Assembly: GCA_036378675.1 (NCBI GenBank)
Contig: DASUWA010000043.1
Coordinates: 58,877-122,876, forward strand
Direction: 5' to 3'
Source: Acidimicrobiales bacterium
GTDB taxonomy: Bacteria > Actinomycetota > Acidimicrobiia > Acidimicrobiales > Palsa-688
DNA: 64,000 nt
Shown here: positions 51,100 to 62,050 of the stretch, piece after piece
How the letters are laid out: each line of letters starts with the position of its first letter
Numbering within the stretch: position 1 is the stretch's first letter
Made by a program: the position numbers and the translations under genes
The notes under the pieces: model-generated
Seen by the model: the letters and a program-made list of their open reading frames with translations, nothing else
Told to the model about the DNA's origin: nothing
Databases searched by the model: none

Positions 51100-51582
51100 A
51101 TGACCATCGCAGTAGGAGACAAGATCCCCGACGTCAAGGTGCAGGTGCCCGGCCTGAACGGACCGGAAGCGGCGCAGACCGGCGACCTTCTCGGAAAGGG
51201 GACCGTGGTTCTCTTCGGCCTTCCCGGCGCTTTCACACCGACCTGCAGCGACCATCACCTGCCAGGGTTCGTGCTGCGTGCCGACGATTTGACCGCGAAG
51301 GGCGTGGACACCATCGCGTGCGTTTCTGTAAACGACGCCTTCGTGATGAAGGCGTGGGGGGAAGCGAATGACGTCGGCGACAAGGTCGTCCTGATTGCAG
51401 ACGGCTCAGCGACGTTTACGAAAGAGGTGGGACTCGAAGTCGACCTGACTGCCGGCGGACTCGGGGTCCGCTCGAAGCGCTACGCCATGATCCTCAAGGA
51501 CGGTGTGGTGACCGACCTTGCCGTCGAGGAGACCCTCGGACTCGACGTCAGCAGCGCCGAAGCAGTCCTCGCACGCCTGTAG
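51100..51582 (+). CDS. peroxiredoxin, Prx5/AhpE-like (glutaredoxin-dependent type)
   Basis: 160 aa from ATG 51100 (a longer frame begins at 51034). Active site LFGLPGAFTPTCSDHHLPGF has Pro42, Thr46 and peroxidatic Cys49; one further Cys (74) lies in TIACVSVND. The family reduces peroxides in the cytosol using thiol donors. Divergent to the VOC gene; no partner reductase adjacent. Confidence 0.9.
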   Translation: MTIAVGDKIPDVKVQVPGLNGPEAAQTGDLLGKGTVVLFGLPGAFTPTCSDHHLPGFVLRADDLTAKGVDTIACVSVNDAFVMKAWGEANDVGDKVVLIADGSATFTKEVGLEVDLTAGGLGVRSKRYAMILKDGVVTDLAVEETLGLDVSSAEAVLARL

Positions 51583-51587
51583 GCCGG

Positions 51588-52007
51588 TCAGTCCCGAGGC
51601 GTCAGCAAGTAGGTCGACGACGCTTTCGCCACCAAGCGGCCGGCGTCGTCGGTTATCTCCGCCTCCACGAAGGTCACCCGCTTGCCGCCGCCGATGACCC
51701 GCGCGGCGCAGGTGTAGGTCTCACCCACGGGAGCGGCGCGCAGAAAGCTGATCTTCAGCTCTGTGTTGGCGGCGTAGGCCTTCCGGCCTTGCAGGTTGGT
51801 CACGGTTGCCGTAGCCATAGCCGAGTCGGCGAACGCGGAGAGAAAGCCTCCCTGGACCACGCCGGTCGGGTTGGCGAACTCGTCTCCTGCCCGCATTCGC
51901 CAGACCGTGATTCCCGGCTGCGACTTGTCCACGCAGACCATGCCCAGGGTCAGGTCGCTGCTAGGCGGAACCCGCGGACGGACGCCGTTGGTCTCCGATT
52001 GGCTCAA
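51588..52007 (-). CDS. PaaI-family hot-dog thioesterase
   Basis: 139 aa with TTG 52007 overlapping the TetR stop (TTGA). ANPTGVVQGGFLSAFADSAM is the PaaI/HotDog signature, where HGG/QGG-type Gly and Asp align with catalytic residues; the His is replaced by Gln. KAYAANTELKISFLRAAPVG follows. It probably hydrolyses aryl- or acyl-CoA. Coupled to the TetR gene. Confidence 0.82.
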   Translation of the reverse strand: MSQSETNGVRPRVPPSSDLTLGMVCVDKSQPGITVWRMRAGDEFANPTGVVQGGFLSAFADSAMATATVTNLQGRKAYAANTELKISFLRAAPVGETYTCAARVIGGGKRVTFVEAEITDDAGRLVAKASSTYLLTPRD

Positions 52008-52678
52008 TGAGCAGCGCCATCCCTGGAGGCATTGCCGGGAAGGCCGCGCAGACCGGCCCACACCAGGTCCGCCAGCCTGTCGGCCATGCGGTCGCCCTCT
52101 GCAGGCTCGAGCGCCTCGGAGCTCTGTGCGACCCACCGCCGGCCGGCGACTTCCGCGAGCCCCACGATGGCGTACCCGAGCAGGTCCCTGTGGGTCTGGT
52201 CGATATCGGCGTCGATGAAGGTGCCGATGGTGACAGCTATCGACTCCTCGAGGGTGGCGACCGAGTCAGCGAACTCGTCCGTCCGGCGGGCGCCGCTCCC
52301 GAACAGAAGCTGGAACGCGCTGGTGTTCTCCCCGACGAACCGGAAGTAAGCGCGAAAACCGGCCAGAACGCGCTGATATGGCTGTTTCTCCGCTTCAGCA
52401 CGTCGGATCAGCAGCCCGAGGAGTTCCCGGCCAACTAGATCCAACAATTCGAGGTACAGCTTCCGCTTTGATGGGAAGTGTTGGTACAGGACGGGCTTGG
52501 TTACGCCCGCAGCATCGGCAATTTCCTCCATGGAGGTCCCGTGAAAGCCGCTGGCGGCGAACTTCTCCAACGCGACACTGAGCAGCTGATTGCGCCTTTC
52601 CGCGGCCGGCAGCCGCTGGCGCAGCTCGGTGATTTGCGGCTCGCCGAGCCTGGTCTCCGTGATCCGCGGTCCGCTCAC
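52004..52678 (-). CDS. TetR-family regulator coupled to PaaI thioesterase
   Basis: 224 aa from GTG 52678, which has gaggga 4 bases upstream; the longer frame to 52876 adds a Gly/Arg-rich region that looks non-coding. Helix-turn-helix: LSVALEKFAASGFHGTSMEE and IADAAGVTKPVLYQHFPSKR. C-terminal ligand domain is of the fatty acid/acyl-CoA type found next to thioesterases. May control itself and PaaI. Confidence 0.88.
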   Translation of the reverse strand: MSGPRITETRLGEPQITELRQRLPAAERRNQLLSVALEKFAASGFHGTSMEEIADAAGVTKPVLYQHFPSKRKLYLELLDLVGRELLGLLIRRAEAEKQPYQRVLAGFRAYFRFVGENTSAFQLLFGSGARRTDEFADSVATLEESIAVTIGTFIDADIDQTHRDLLGYAIVGLAEVAGRRWVAQSSEALEPAEGDRMADRLADLVWAGLRGLPGNASRDGAAH

Positions 52679-52842
52679 TTGTCCCTCATGTCCGAATTTG
52701 TTGAAACTGCGTGTATTGGGCAGTTCGTCCTGCTGTGCAGGAAGGGGCGGTGAGTTGCCGAACTCCTGCGTTGTGAGGCCACCCAACCCGTCGCCTGCCC
52801 GTGTAACTGCACGGCCTCCTGAGCCGCTTCGGCCCCTGCCTG

Positions 52843-54003
52843 CTAGAAGGCCCGGGACCAGCCTACTGGCGGCCAAGGCGCGGCGGCGGCGGTACCGCTT
52901 GAGCCCGCCAGCCGGCCGCTAACACCCCCTCCCTGGGTCGGTAGGCGCCACCCGGCGGACACGATCACCTCGCCCAAACGGGCGGGGAGGTGCGCAAGGT
53001 CCAGATATCGCCGGGTAACTTCGATGTTCTGCTCGATAAGCCCTAGGTCCGGCTTCTGGAGCCAGCGGCTCAGCTCGTAGGGCTCGTCCGCGTCGAACCA
53101 GCTGAATCCCAGGGCGCGGAGCTCGCCGCCAACGGGGTAGGGGCCGACTGCGACAGGCCGGTGGTGCAGTCCCGCTTCAATCGGCGGATTGCCGAAGCCT
53201 TCCCAGAGCGAGGGAAAGACCACCGCGTCGCACGCAGCGTAGGCGTGCTCGACCCCGGCGTGACCTCTCATAGGAGGTACCGGGCCGTGGAACACCGGCA
53301 CCCGGGCCGCGTCGAGAAGCCGCTTGAGCTTGTCCTCGTAGCCTTCTTCCGCTGGGCCGAGAATCCAGAACGCCGCTCCGATCGCCTGGGCGAGTGCAAG
53401 CCCGCCTCTCACGTCCTTGCGCGGGATCGCCCGGGTCGGTTGCAGCACCAGGAGACGGTCGTGGTCGATTCCTAATGATGCGCGGGTGGCGCCGCGATCG
53501 CCCACAGGAGCGTCGAGATCGAAGGCGTTGCGAACGACGCTGGCTTCTATCCCGTGGAAGGCAAGCTCACGGCGGGATCGCTCGTTGATGGTGACGTGAA
53601 CCCACTCCGGATCGTCAGGCGGGGGAGGATGGTCTGCGAAGCGCGCCCGCTGCCAGGGAAGGTCGTGATGGCGCATGACCGCGGGGCGCCCGCGAAGCAG
53701 CTCGGCGACCGCATCCGAAGCCGGTTGGTTGAGTGGCAGCGAGCAGAGGTTCTCGACAACCACCAGGTCGGCACCGTCCAGAGCTGCGCCGAGGGCGTCG
53801 CGGTCGAGTGGCGTTTCTGGCCGCCCGGTGAGCCACGCGCCCGCACCGAGGCCTGGCACCAGAAAGTCGACCGGTCCCTCGCCGGCGACCGTGCGGACCC
53901 GGTAGCCGAGGTGTTCGAGCGCCCACTGCCATTTGGCGGCCTCGATCGAGACGCCGTCGGCACCACCGAGGCGGAATGAGAGGCTGACCGCGACTTCGCT
54001 CAC
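52843..54003 (-). CDS. glycosyltransferase, GT4-like
   Basis: 386 aa from GTG 54003, overlapping the DUF5317 stop (GTGA); the longer frame to 54435 lies over the DUF5317 gene. C-terminal GT-B signature: [20 protein letters not shown] with [20 protein letters not shown], containing the donor-binding Glu. [20 protein letters not shown] is typical of the domain start. Uses a nucleotide sugar; acceptor unknown. The ends of the protein are less conserved. Confidence 0.82.
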   Translation of the reverse strand: MSEVAVSLSFRLGGADGVSIEAAKWQWALEHLGYRVRTVAGEGPVDFLVPGLGAGAWLTGRPETPLDRDALGAALDGADLVVVENLCSLPLNQPASDAVAELLRGRPAVMRHHDLPWQRARFADHPPPPDDPEWVHVTINERSRRELAFHGIEASVVRNAFDLDAPVGDRGATRASLGIDHDRLLVLQPTRAIPRKDVRGGLALAQAIGAAFWILGPAEEGYEDKLKRLLDAARVPVFHGPVPPMRGHAGVEHAYAACDAVVFPSLWEGFGNPPIEAGLHHRPVAVGPYPVGGELRALGFSWFDADEPYELSRWLQKPDLGLIEQNIEVTRRYLDLAHLPARLGEVIVSAGWRLPTQGGGVSGRLAGSSGTAAAAPWPPVGWSRAF

Positions 54004-54533
54004 GAGGCCGCCCCGGCGCCTGCCCCGATGGCAGTTCTGCCCGGTCGACGACCTCTGACTACTGCGAATGCGGCCACGGTGCCGACCCCGCCCGCCAGGA
54101 GAATGTCGCCGGCAGACACGGTTTCTCCTAACGGGGCCACATAGAACACGTCCGAGAGACCGGTTAGCCGGTCGCTGGCCTGCTCGCCGTGGTGATGGCC
54201 CCCCGCTTGCACGCCGGCCGGGAGGCCTCGGACCGGCATACCGCCGTTCACGCCTATTACCAACAGGTTCGACAACAATCCGGCTGCGACCAGCACCGTT
54301 CCCGGTTGGCTCAGGTTGCGAAAGGCGAACCCCAACATCAGCACGTACCCGACGACGACCAGCCAGAGGCCGCCCGTGCCCGGCAACCACTGGTTGGCAA
54401 GCGCCACGCACACGGCGCCCGCCCCGAGGATCCACAGCCAGCGGAGCCTGGACTCAACGAGGTTGCCCAAGCTGCCGCCCGCCAAAAGACCGACAACACA
54501 GCCCGCCGCAACGGCGATCACGGCCAACCACAT
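54000..54533 (-). CDS. DUF5317 family membrane protein
   Basis: 177 aa with about five transmembrane helices. [40 protein letters not shown] and [20 protein letters not shown] match the DUF5317 pattern, where NxGxMP is conserved. A short luminal His stretch (GGHHHG) is present. No biochemical role is known. First of a two-gene operon with the glycosyltransferase. Confidence 0.8.
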   Translation of the reverse strand: MWLAVIAVAAGCVVGLLAGGSLGNLVESRLRWLWILGAGAVCVALANQWLPGTGGLWLVVVGYVLMLGFAFRNLSQPGTVLVAAGLLSNLLVIGVNGGMPVRGLPAGVQAGGHHHGEQASDRLTGLSDVFYVAPLGETVSAGDILLAGGVGTVAAFAVVRGRRPGRTAIGAGAGAAS

Positions 54534-54653
54534 GGGGTTTCACGCTACCGCCCCCGCGACGGCCCGCGGGCCTTCCCGGCCCAACCGATGACATCATGTG
54601 CCGGTGCCGTCGTCTAGAGGCCGAGTTGTAAGTGACCCCCCATGTAGCGGCCC

Positions 54654-55418
54654 ATGACCGGTAACCATCTCATCCTGCACTCGCCTGCGGGGTACATAGT
54701 CGCCTTCGGCGCCGGGATCATCTCTTTCCTGTCGCCCTGTGTCCTTCCGTTGGTGCCCTCCTATCTGTCGATGATGTCCGGCGTCGGCACAGCCGATCTT
54801 GCGGTGACATCCCGCCCGAATCAGCGGAGGCTTCTGCGTTCGACTCTTCTGTTCGTCGCAGGATTCACGGTCGTGTTCGCGCTTATCGAGGCCGCTGCGT
54901 CCGGCGTTGGTCAGAGCCTCAACGCCCATCAGCGCGTTCTCGATGAGGTCGCCGGCGCAGTGATCATCGCCGGAGGACTGCTGTTCGCCGGGATTGTCAG
55001 GCCAAGGTGGCTCATGCGTGAAAGACGCTGGCACGTCGCTCCTTCTCAGCTCGGCGAGTGGGCGGCGCCGGTAATGGGGATGGCCTTTGCCTTCGGGTGG
55101 ACTCCCTGCATCGGACCCGTGTTGGCGGCGGTGATCAGCCTGGCCAGCGACTCACACACGCTCGCCAGAGGCGAGGCCATGCTGGTCGCCTACTCGCTCG
55201 GTTTGGGGGTCCCCTTCGTTGCGGTGGGAGTCGCCTTCGGCAGGCTCACCGGGCTCCTTTCGTTCGCCAAGAGCCACGTGCGGGGCATCAACCTGGTGTC
55301 GGGGCTGCTGCTCGCCGCGCTCGGGGTCTTGCTGCTCACCCACAGCCTTCACCTCCTGTCGACGTGGTTCTCCGACGTCCTGAACTCCCTTGGCCTCGGC
55401 AAGCTCTCGACGATCTGA
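54654..55418 (+). CDS. ccdA: cytochrome c biogenesis protein CcdA (DsbD-family thiol transporter)
   Basis: 254 aa with six or seven helices. GIISFLSPCVLPLVPSYLSM has Cys29 and FAFGWTPCIGPVLAAVISLA has Cys152, the pair that carries reducing equivalents across the membrane. It would supply electrons to the thioredoxin-like CcmG at 60214. It is 62 bp before ccmA on the same strand. Confidence 0.92.
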   Translation: MTGNHLILHSPAGYIVAFGAGIISFLSPCVLPLVPSYLSMMSGVGTADLAVTSRPNQRRLLRSTLLFVAGFTVVFALIEAAASGVGQSLNAHQRVLDEVAGAVIIAGGLLFAGIVRPRWLMRERRWHVAPSQLGEWAAPVMGMAFAFGWTPCIGPVLAAVISLASDSHTLARGEAMLVAYSLGLGVPFVAVGVAFGRLTGLLSFAKSHVRGINLVSGLLLAALGVLLLTHSLHLLSTWFSDVLNSLGLGKLSTI

Positions 55419-55480
55419 TGGGTAGGACTGGCCCGAATGGCTGGGCAACGTGCCTGGTCGCTACCGTTTAAGCGGCCGTC

Positions 55481-56188
55481 ATGGACCCTGTGATTCGCTT
55501 TCGCTCAGCCATCGCGCTGGTCGGCCGCTTCCCCGTGCTGGCCGGCGTCGACCTTGACGTTGCCCCTGGCGAGATACTGCTTTTGCAGGGCGCGAACGGG
55601 GCCGGCAAGACGAGCATTCTCCGCGCCTGCGCCGGCCTGCTTCCGGTCGTCGCCGGAGAGGCGCACGTCCTCGGCGAGGACATCACCGTCCACCCGCGGG
55701 CGGTCCGCCGCAGGGTCGGAATGCTCGGCCACGCGACGGCCCTCTACGACGACCTCACCATCGAGGACAACCTCGAGTTCGCCGTCAGGGCCGCCCGTGC
55801 ACCTCGGGAGAGGATCACCCCTGCGCTCGAGAGGCTTGGGTTGACCGGCCGGCTTCCCTCGACGCAAGTCGGGGCGCTCTCGGCGGGTCAGCGCCGGCGC
55901 GCAGCGCTCGCTGTCTTGGTGGCCCGTGATCCCGAGCTTTGGCTTCTCGACGAGCCTCACGCCGGTCTCGACGCTGAGAACCGCGACGTTCTCGATGACC
56001 TGATCCGCGACGCGTCCAGGCGCGGCACGACCGTGCTGATCGCCTCCCACGAACGCGAGCGCGCATCCGTTCTCGCCGCCCGACGGGTCACCGTCGCGGG
56101 AGGCGTGGTGACCGACGACGCCCTTACTTTTTCGGAATCAATGTCATCAATGTCAGAGCCATCCAAGAGGAAGATCCATGTGGCGTGA
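55481..56188 (+). CDS. ccmA: heme exporter ATP-binding protein CcmA
   Basis: 235 aa. Walker A QGANGAGKTSILRACAGLLP, signature LSAGQRRRAALAVLVARDPE, Walker B ELWLLDEPHAGLD, and switch His in IASHERER. It drives release of heme-CcmE with CcmB and CcmC. The C-terminal 15 residues overlap the ccmB start by 11 bases. Confidence 0.9.
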   Translation: MDPVIRFRSAIALVGRFPVLAGVDLDVAPGEILLLQGANGAGKTSILRACAGLLPVVAGEAHVLGEDITVHPRAVRRRVGMLGHATALYDDLTIEDNLEFAVRAARAPRERITPALERLGLTGRLPSTQVGALSAGQRRRAALAVLVARDPELWLLDEPHAGLDAENRDVLDDLIRDASRRGTTVLIASHERERASVLAARRVTVAGGVVTDDALTFSESMSSMSEPSKRKIHVA

Positions 56189-56846
56189 CGCCGCGCTGAT
56201 CGCGGGCAAGGACGTGCGGGTGGAGCTGCGCAGCCGGGTGACGACAACACAGGTCGCCCCCTACGCGATCCTTGTTCTCTTGCTCTTCGGGTTCGCGTTC
56301 GATCAGAACCACACCATCCTCAAGCAGGCCTCCCCGGGCCTGTTCTGGGTTTCGGTGTTGCTGTGTTCTCTGTTGTCGGTGCAGCGGAGCTTCGCGATCG
56401 AAGCGGCCGACGGGGCGAGGGATGGTTTGAGGTTGAGCGGCCTCGATCCGGCAGGAGTCTTCCTCGGAAAAGTCGCGGCGGTCGCGTTGCAACTGGTGCT
56501 TCTCGAGGTGCTGCTCGGCACCGGGGTCGTTGTTCTTTTCGGAACGACACTGCGCAATCCCGCGCTGCTGGTTCTGAGCGCCGCGGCCGCGACCGTCGGG
56601 CTCGCCGCAGCCGGTGTCGTCTACGGGATGATGGCTGCGGGACTGCGTGTACGCGAGACGTTGCTCCCGCTGCTCGTGTTGCCTGTCGTCGCGCCGGTGC
56701 TGCTCGGCGCCACGCAGACGTGGATGGCGGCTCTCGGCCTGTCCCACACCAACGGTTGGCGCTGGATGGCGTTGTTGGGAAGCTTTGCGGCCATTTACCT
56801 GACCATAGGCGTGCTGGGTTTCGCGACTCTCTTGGAGGAAGCGTGA
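56178..56846 (+). CDS. ccmB: heme exporter protein CcmB
   Basis: 222 aa with six transmembrane helices. The start (ALIAGKDVRVELRSRVTTTQ), then VSVLLCSLLSVQRSFAIEAA and GLRLSGLDPAGVFLGKVAAV, are typical CcmB blocks. It is the permease of the CcmAB ABC complex. ccmC starts in its stop codon. Confidence 0.9.
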   Translation: MWRDAALIAGKDVRVELRSRVTTTQVAPYAILVLLLFGFAFDQNHTILKQASPGLFWVSVLLCSLLSVQRSFAIEAADGARDGLRLSGLDPAGVFLGKVAAVALQLVLLEVLLGTGVVVLFGTTLRNPALLVLSAAAATVGLAAAGVVYGMMAAGLRVRETLLPLLVLPVVAPVLLGATQTWMAALGLSHTNGWRWMALLGSFAAIYLTIGVLGFATLLEEA

Positions 56847-57586
56847 GCAGGAGGGGTACCGCAGACAGGACCACGCTCGTGCTGGGCGCGGCGACCCTGG
56901 CCTCCCTCGCGGTAACGGCTTGGCTCGCTTTCGTCGTGTCGCCACCGGACGTAACCCAAGGACAGCTGGTCAGGCTGATCTATGTGCACCCCGGCGCCGC
57001 GACAGCGGCCTATGTCGGGTTCGGGCTCTGCGCCCTCGCCAGCCTCGCGTATCTCTGGCCGCGAACTCGCAGCCGTCGCTGGGATCGCCTTGCAGCGGCC
57101 TCAGCCGAAGTTGGGGTTCTCTTCTGCGCCATCACGTTGGTCACCGGTTCGATATGGGGCAAGGCGGCGTGGGGTGTTTGGTGGACCTGGGATGCACGGC
57201 TGACCCTGACCGCGCTGCTCTTCGCGGTGTTCGTCGGATATCTGGCACTTCGTCGAACAGGCGGAGATCCCGACTCGCGCGCGAGGCGGAGCGCCATCGC
57301 TGCCGTCGTCGCCGCGTTGCTGGTGCCGGTCGACCACGAGGCGACGACCTGGTGGCAGACGTTGCATCAGGACAACACCCTCCTGCGACCGAACCCCAGC
57401 ATTCACGGCTGGCAGCTGGTGACCATGCTGATGTCCTTTCTGGCGTACGGCCTTCTGTTCGCGTGGTTGGTGTTGCACCGTTACCGGGTTGAGCTGATGG
57501 AAGACCGGTTCGAGGAAGAGGGTTTTGCCGCCGCGATCGCCGAGCGCAAGGCCGAAGCGGGTGTGGGGAGCGGGGTGGGGAGTTGA
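56843..57586 (+). CDS. ccmC: heme export/handling protein CcmC
   Basis: 247 aa from GTG 56843 (GTGA overlap); the longer frame to 56363 lies over ccmB. Six helices and the heme-handling WWD motif: WGKAAWGVWWTWDARLTLTA. VRLIYVHPGAATAAY and HQDNTLLRPNPSIHGWQLVT contain heme-ligand His. It transfers heme to CcmE. The charged C-terminal tail is about 35 residues. Confidence 0.92.
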   Translation: MSRRGTADRTTLVLGAATLASLAVTAWLAFVVSPPDVTQGQLVRLIYVHPGAATAAYVGFGLCALASLAYLWPRTRSRRWDRLAAASAEVGVLFCAITLVTGSIWGKAAWGVWWTWDARLTLTALLFAVFVGYLALRRTGGDPDSRARRSAIAAVVAALLVPVDHEATTWWQTLHQDNTLLRPNPSIHGWQLVTMLMSFLAYGLLFAWLVLHRYRVELMEDRFEEEGFAAAIAERKAEAGVGSGVGS

Positions 57587-57711
57587 GCGGCTACGTCGCG
57601 GGCGGTTGGGGAGCGGCAGCGTTCCTCCTCGCGGTTTACGCGTGGCGGACCGTCCACCGTGGGCGGGTTCTGGCCCGCCGGCTCCCCGACCGCGAGAAGA
57701 CGTGGCGCTGA
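57583..57711 (+). CDS. ccmD: CcmD-like small heme-export subunit
   Basis: 42 aa; TTG 57583 overlaps the ccmC stop (TTGA) and its own 3' end overlaps ccmE by 10 bases. One transmembrane helix (GGWGAAAFLLAVYAWRTVHR) is followed by an Arg-rich cytoplasmic tail, the normal layout of CcmD, which releases holo-CcmE from CcmC. Sequence conservation of CcmD is low, so position and topology are the main evidence. Confidence 0.8.
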   Translation: MSGYVAGGWGAAAFLLAVYAWRTVHRGRVLARRLPDREKTWR

Positions 57712-58198
57712 AGTCCTCGGATCGCACGCAAGTCGCGCTAGCCCCGCGACTCCGCCGGCGCGCCTACCTGACGTCGTGGAAACGCCGCGTCGTCGCCGGG
57801 GTCGTCGTCGCCGGCGCGCTCGGCTTCCTTCTGTTCGAAGGGCTTGACAACGCGACGGTTTATTTCAAGACCGCCGATCAGGCGGTGGCGGACCGAGCTT
57901 CGCTCGGCTCGCGCCAGTTCCGGATCGAGGGGACCGTCGAGCCGGGGGTGCAACAGGCGGCGGGCAGGACTCTTTTCTCGATCATCGCCAACGGCGTGAG
58001 CGTGAACGTGGTGGACAGCGCCGAGCCGCCCGAACTGTTCAAGGCCGGCATACCGGTCGTTCTCGAGGGACACTGGCAGGGAGCTGCATATGCGGCTGAT
58101 CGGATCGTGGTCAAGCACTCGGCCAGCTACACCGAAGCGCATCCGAACCGGCTGAAGTCGCAACTCCCGGCATCGACGCTCCCGGGATCGGGACAACC

Positions 58199-58202
<4 letters not shown>
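57702..58202 (+). CDS. ccmE: cytochrome c-type heme chaperone CcmE
   Basis: 166 aa from GTG 57702. An N-terminal helix (RRVVAGVVVAGALGFLLFEG) anchors an OB-fold beta barrel; the covalent heme-binding His139 and Tyr143 lie in VKHSASYTEAHP, fitting HxxxY. It carries heme from CcmC to CcmF. ccmF starts within the stop (GTGA). Confidence 0.9.
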
Positions 58203-60213
<2,011 letters not shown>

Positions 60214-60217
<4 letters not shown>

Positions 60218-60798
60218 GGCGTCGACCGGTGATGTGGATTGCGCTGGGGGCTGCAGTGGTGCTCGCAGTCCTCGTCGCCGTCCTAGCAAGCAGCGGTCCC
60301 GCGAGCCAGGTCACCTCTGCGAGCCCTCTGGTAGGCAGGACCGCCCCGGCAATCAAGGGAAAAGCGATCGACGGCCCCGGCAATGGTGCGGCCGACGTCA
60401 GCTTGGCCCAGTTCGCTGGCAAGTGGGTGCTCGTCAACTTCGCGGCGAGCTGGTGCGTGCCCTGCCAGGAGGAGATGCCGCAGCTCCTGAACTTCGACAA
60501 GCAGCACCAGGGCGCCGGGGATGCGCTGGTCCTTACCGTCGCCTACGACGAGCAGAACGTTCCCGGACTTGCTTCGTTCCTTCGTTCCTGGCACGCCGCC
60601 TGGCCCGCTGTCGATGATGGTTCTGCCGTCGTCAACTACGGCGTGGGTGGGCTGCCCGAGAGCTACCTGGTCGATCCTGCTGGGACCGTCGTGGCCAAGT
60701 ACGTGGGTCAGATCAATTCGACGCAGCTCGATGCCGTTATATCCAAGGCAAGCGGAACCACGGCTTCAGCGGTACCGGCAACCGGAGCCGGCTCGTGA
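60214..60798 (+). CDS. ccmG: thioredoxin-like CcmG/DsbE protein
   Basis: 194 aa from GTG 60214 (GTGA overlap). One N-terminal anchor helix; the thioredoxin active site is ASWCVPCQEEM with Cys81 and Cys84; GGLPESYLVDPAG is the cis-Pro region. It keeps the CxxCH thiols of apocytochrome c reduced and receives electrons from CcdA. Confidence 0.9.
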
Positions 60799-61274
60799 TC
60801 TGGCGCCGCTGGCTGCCCTGGGTTCTTCTGGCCGGGATTGCTACCGGCGCGCTAGTCGTAGGGACACATCGCTCGCCCCCGTCTTCAAGCCCCGATGCCC
60901 GAGTCATGCACACGGCCGGAGAGGTCCGTTGCCCGGTGTGTGAAGGGCAGTCCGCCGCGCAATCGCAGGCTGCCGCGTCGGTTCAGATCCGCGACCAGAT
61001 CCGGCAGGAACTTGCCGCCGGCGAGAGCGAGCAACAGATCCTCGCGGGGCTCGAGCGCGCTTACGGCCCGAGCATCCTCGAGAAACCTCAGGCAACCGGC
61101 GTCGCGCTCGTCGTATGGGTGCTTCCCGTTCTCGCCGTCCTGGCCGGTGCCGGCGGGCTCGCATTTGCATTCCGGCGATGGCGGGCACGATTGCAATGGC
61201 AAACGGGTGGTCCGAGCGAAGCCGACCGCCGGCTGGTGGACGACGCGTTGCGATCCCGAGAGGCGCCGGCGTGA
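60795..61274 (+). CDS. ccmH: CcmH/CycL-type cytochrome c biogenesis protein
   Basis: 159 aa, GTGA overlap with ccmG. N-terminal helix, then the redox motif RCPVCEGQSAAQSQA (Cys46, Cys49), a helical bundle, and a second transmembrane helix near 110-130. The usual RCxxCQ is RCPVCE here. It presents apocytochrome thiols to CcmF. Confidence 0.9.
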   Translation: MIWRRWLPWVLLAGIATGALVVGTHRSPPSSSPDARVMHTAGEVRCPVCEGQSAAQSQAAASVQIRDQIRQELAAGESEQQILAGLERAYGPSILEKPQATGVALVVWVLPVLAVLAGAGGLAFAFRRWRARLQWQTGGPSEADRRLVDDALRSREAPA

Positions 61275-62050
61275 ACGACCCGTATCCGTCCGACAGGCAA
61301 GCCCTCGAGGAGGAACGCGACTTCTGCCTTCGCTCGTTGCAGGATCTCGACGCGGAGTTCGAGGCGGGGGATATCGACGAGGCCGACTACGACTCGCTCA
61401 GACAGGCGTACACCGCTCGGGCCGCCTCAGTGCTGCGCGCGCTCGCTGCTGACGACGGGGCCGGGGTCTACGACGAGGTCATCGCCATGCATCACGACGT
61501 TGCACCAGTTGCTCGGTTGGATGGCTTCGTGGCGTGGAGGCGGCGCGTGGGTGTCGGCATCGCGGCGGTGGTCGTTGCCGCCGGCGCGTGTTGGGTGGTC
61601 GTCGCCTCATCTGCCACCCGTCTCCCGGGACAGGAGATCACCGGAGAGGCCCTCGGGTCACAGGCCGTCGCCCAGCAGCTCGCCAAGGCCTCCAAGGCCG
61701 AGTCCAGCGGGGACCAGCTGTCCGCGGTCAAGGACTACCAGGCCATTCTGAGCTCGTACCCGAACCAGCCCGAAGCTCTTACCGGGGAGGGTTGGTTGCT
61801 GGCCGAGACCCAACAACCGGCTCTTCTCAAGCAGGGTCTGTCCATGCTCTCGAACGCCGAGAAGGTGGAGCCCGGCTACGCGCCTGCGCACGTCTACCGC
61901 GGCATCGCGTTGCTAAGTGAAGGCGACTACGCGAGCGCGATCCCAGAGCTGCAGTGGTATCTCGATCACAACCCGGATCCCCAACTCGCGCCCCGAGTTC
62001 GGCAGGCGTTGCGGGACGCTCAAACCAAGGCTGGTCAGGAAGGCGGGTAG
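61271..62050 (+). CDS. ccmI: CcmI-like TPR protein
   Basis: 259 aa from GTG 61271. An N-terminal charged segment with EEERDFCLRSLQDLDAEFEA precedes one transmembrane helix (GVGIAAVVVAAGACWVVVAS) and three tetratricopeptide-like repeats (ALTGEGWLLAETQQ; APAHVYRGIALLSEG). CcmI binds the C-terminal helix of apocytochrome c. It is the last gene of the ccm operon, and its end overlaps the converging desulfurase gene by 16 bases. Confidence 0.82.
   Translation: MNDPYPSDRQALEEERDFCLRSLQDLDAEFEAGDIDEADYDSLRQAYTARAASVLRALAADDGAGVYDEVIAMHHDVAPVARLDGFVAWRRRVGVGIAAVVVAAGACWVVVASSATRLPGQEITGEALGSQAVAQQLAKASKAESSGDQLSAVKDYQAILSSYPNQPEALTGEGWLLAETQQPALLKQGLSMLSNAEKVEPGYAPAHVYRGIALLSEGDYASAIPELQWYLDHNPDPQLAPRVRQALRDAQTKAGQEGG

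Noticed and set aside
54607..54622. ccgtcgtctagaggcc resembles the D-arm start of a tRNA-Glu
   Set aside because: No anticodon arm, T-arm or acceptor pairing follows, so there is no tRNA; it is a chance match or at most a short remnant.
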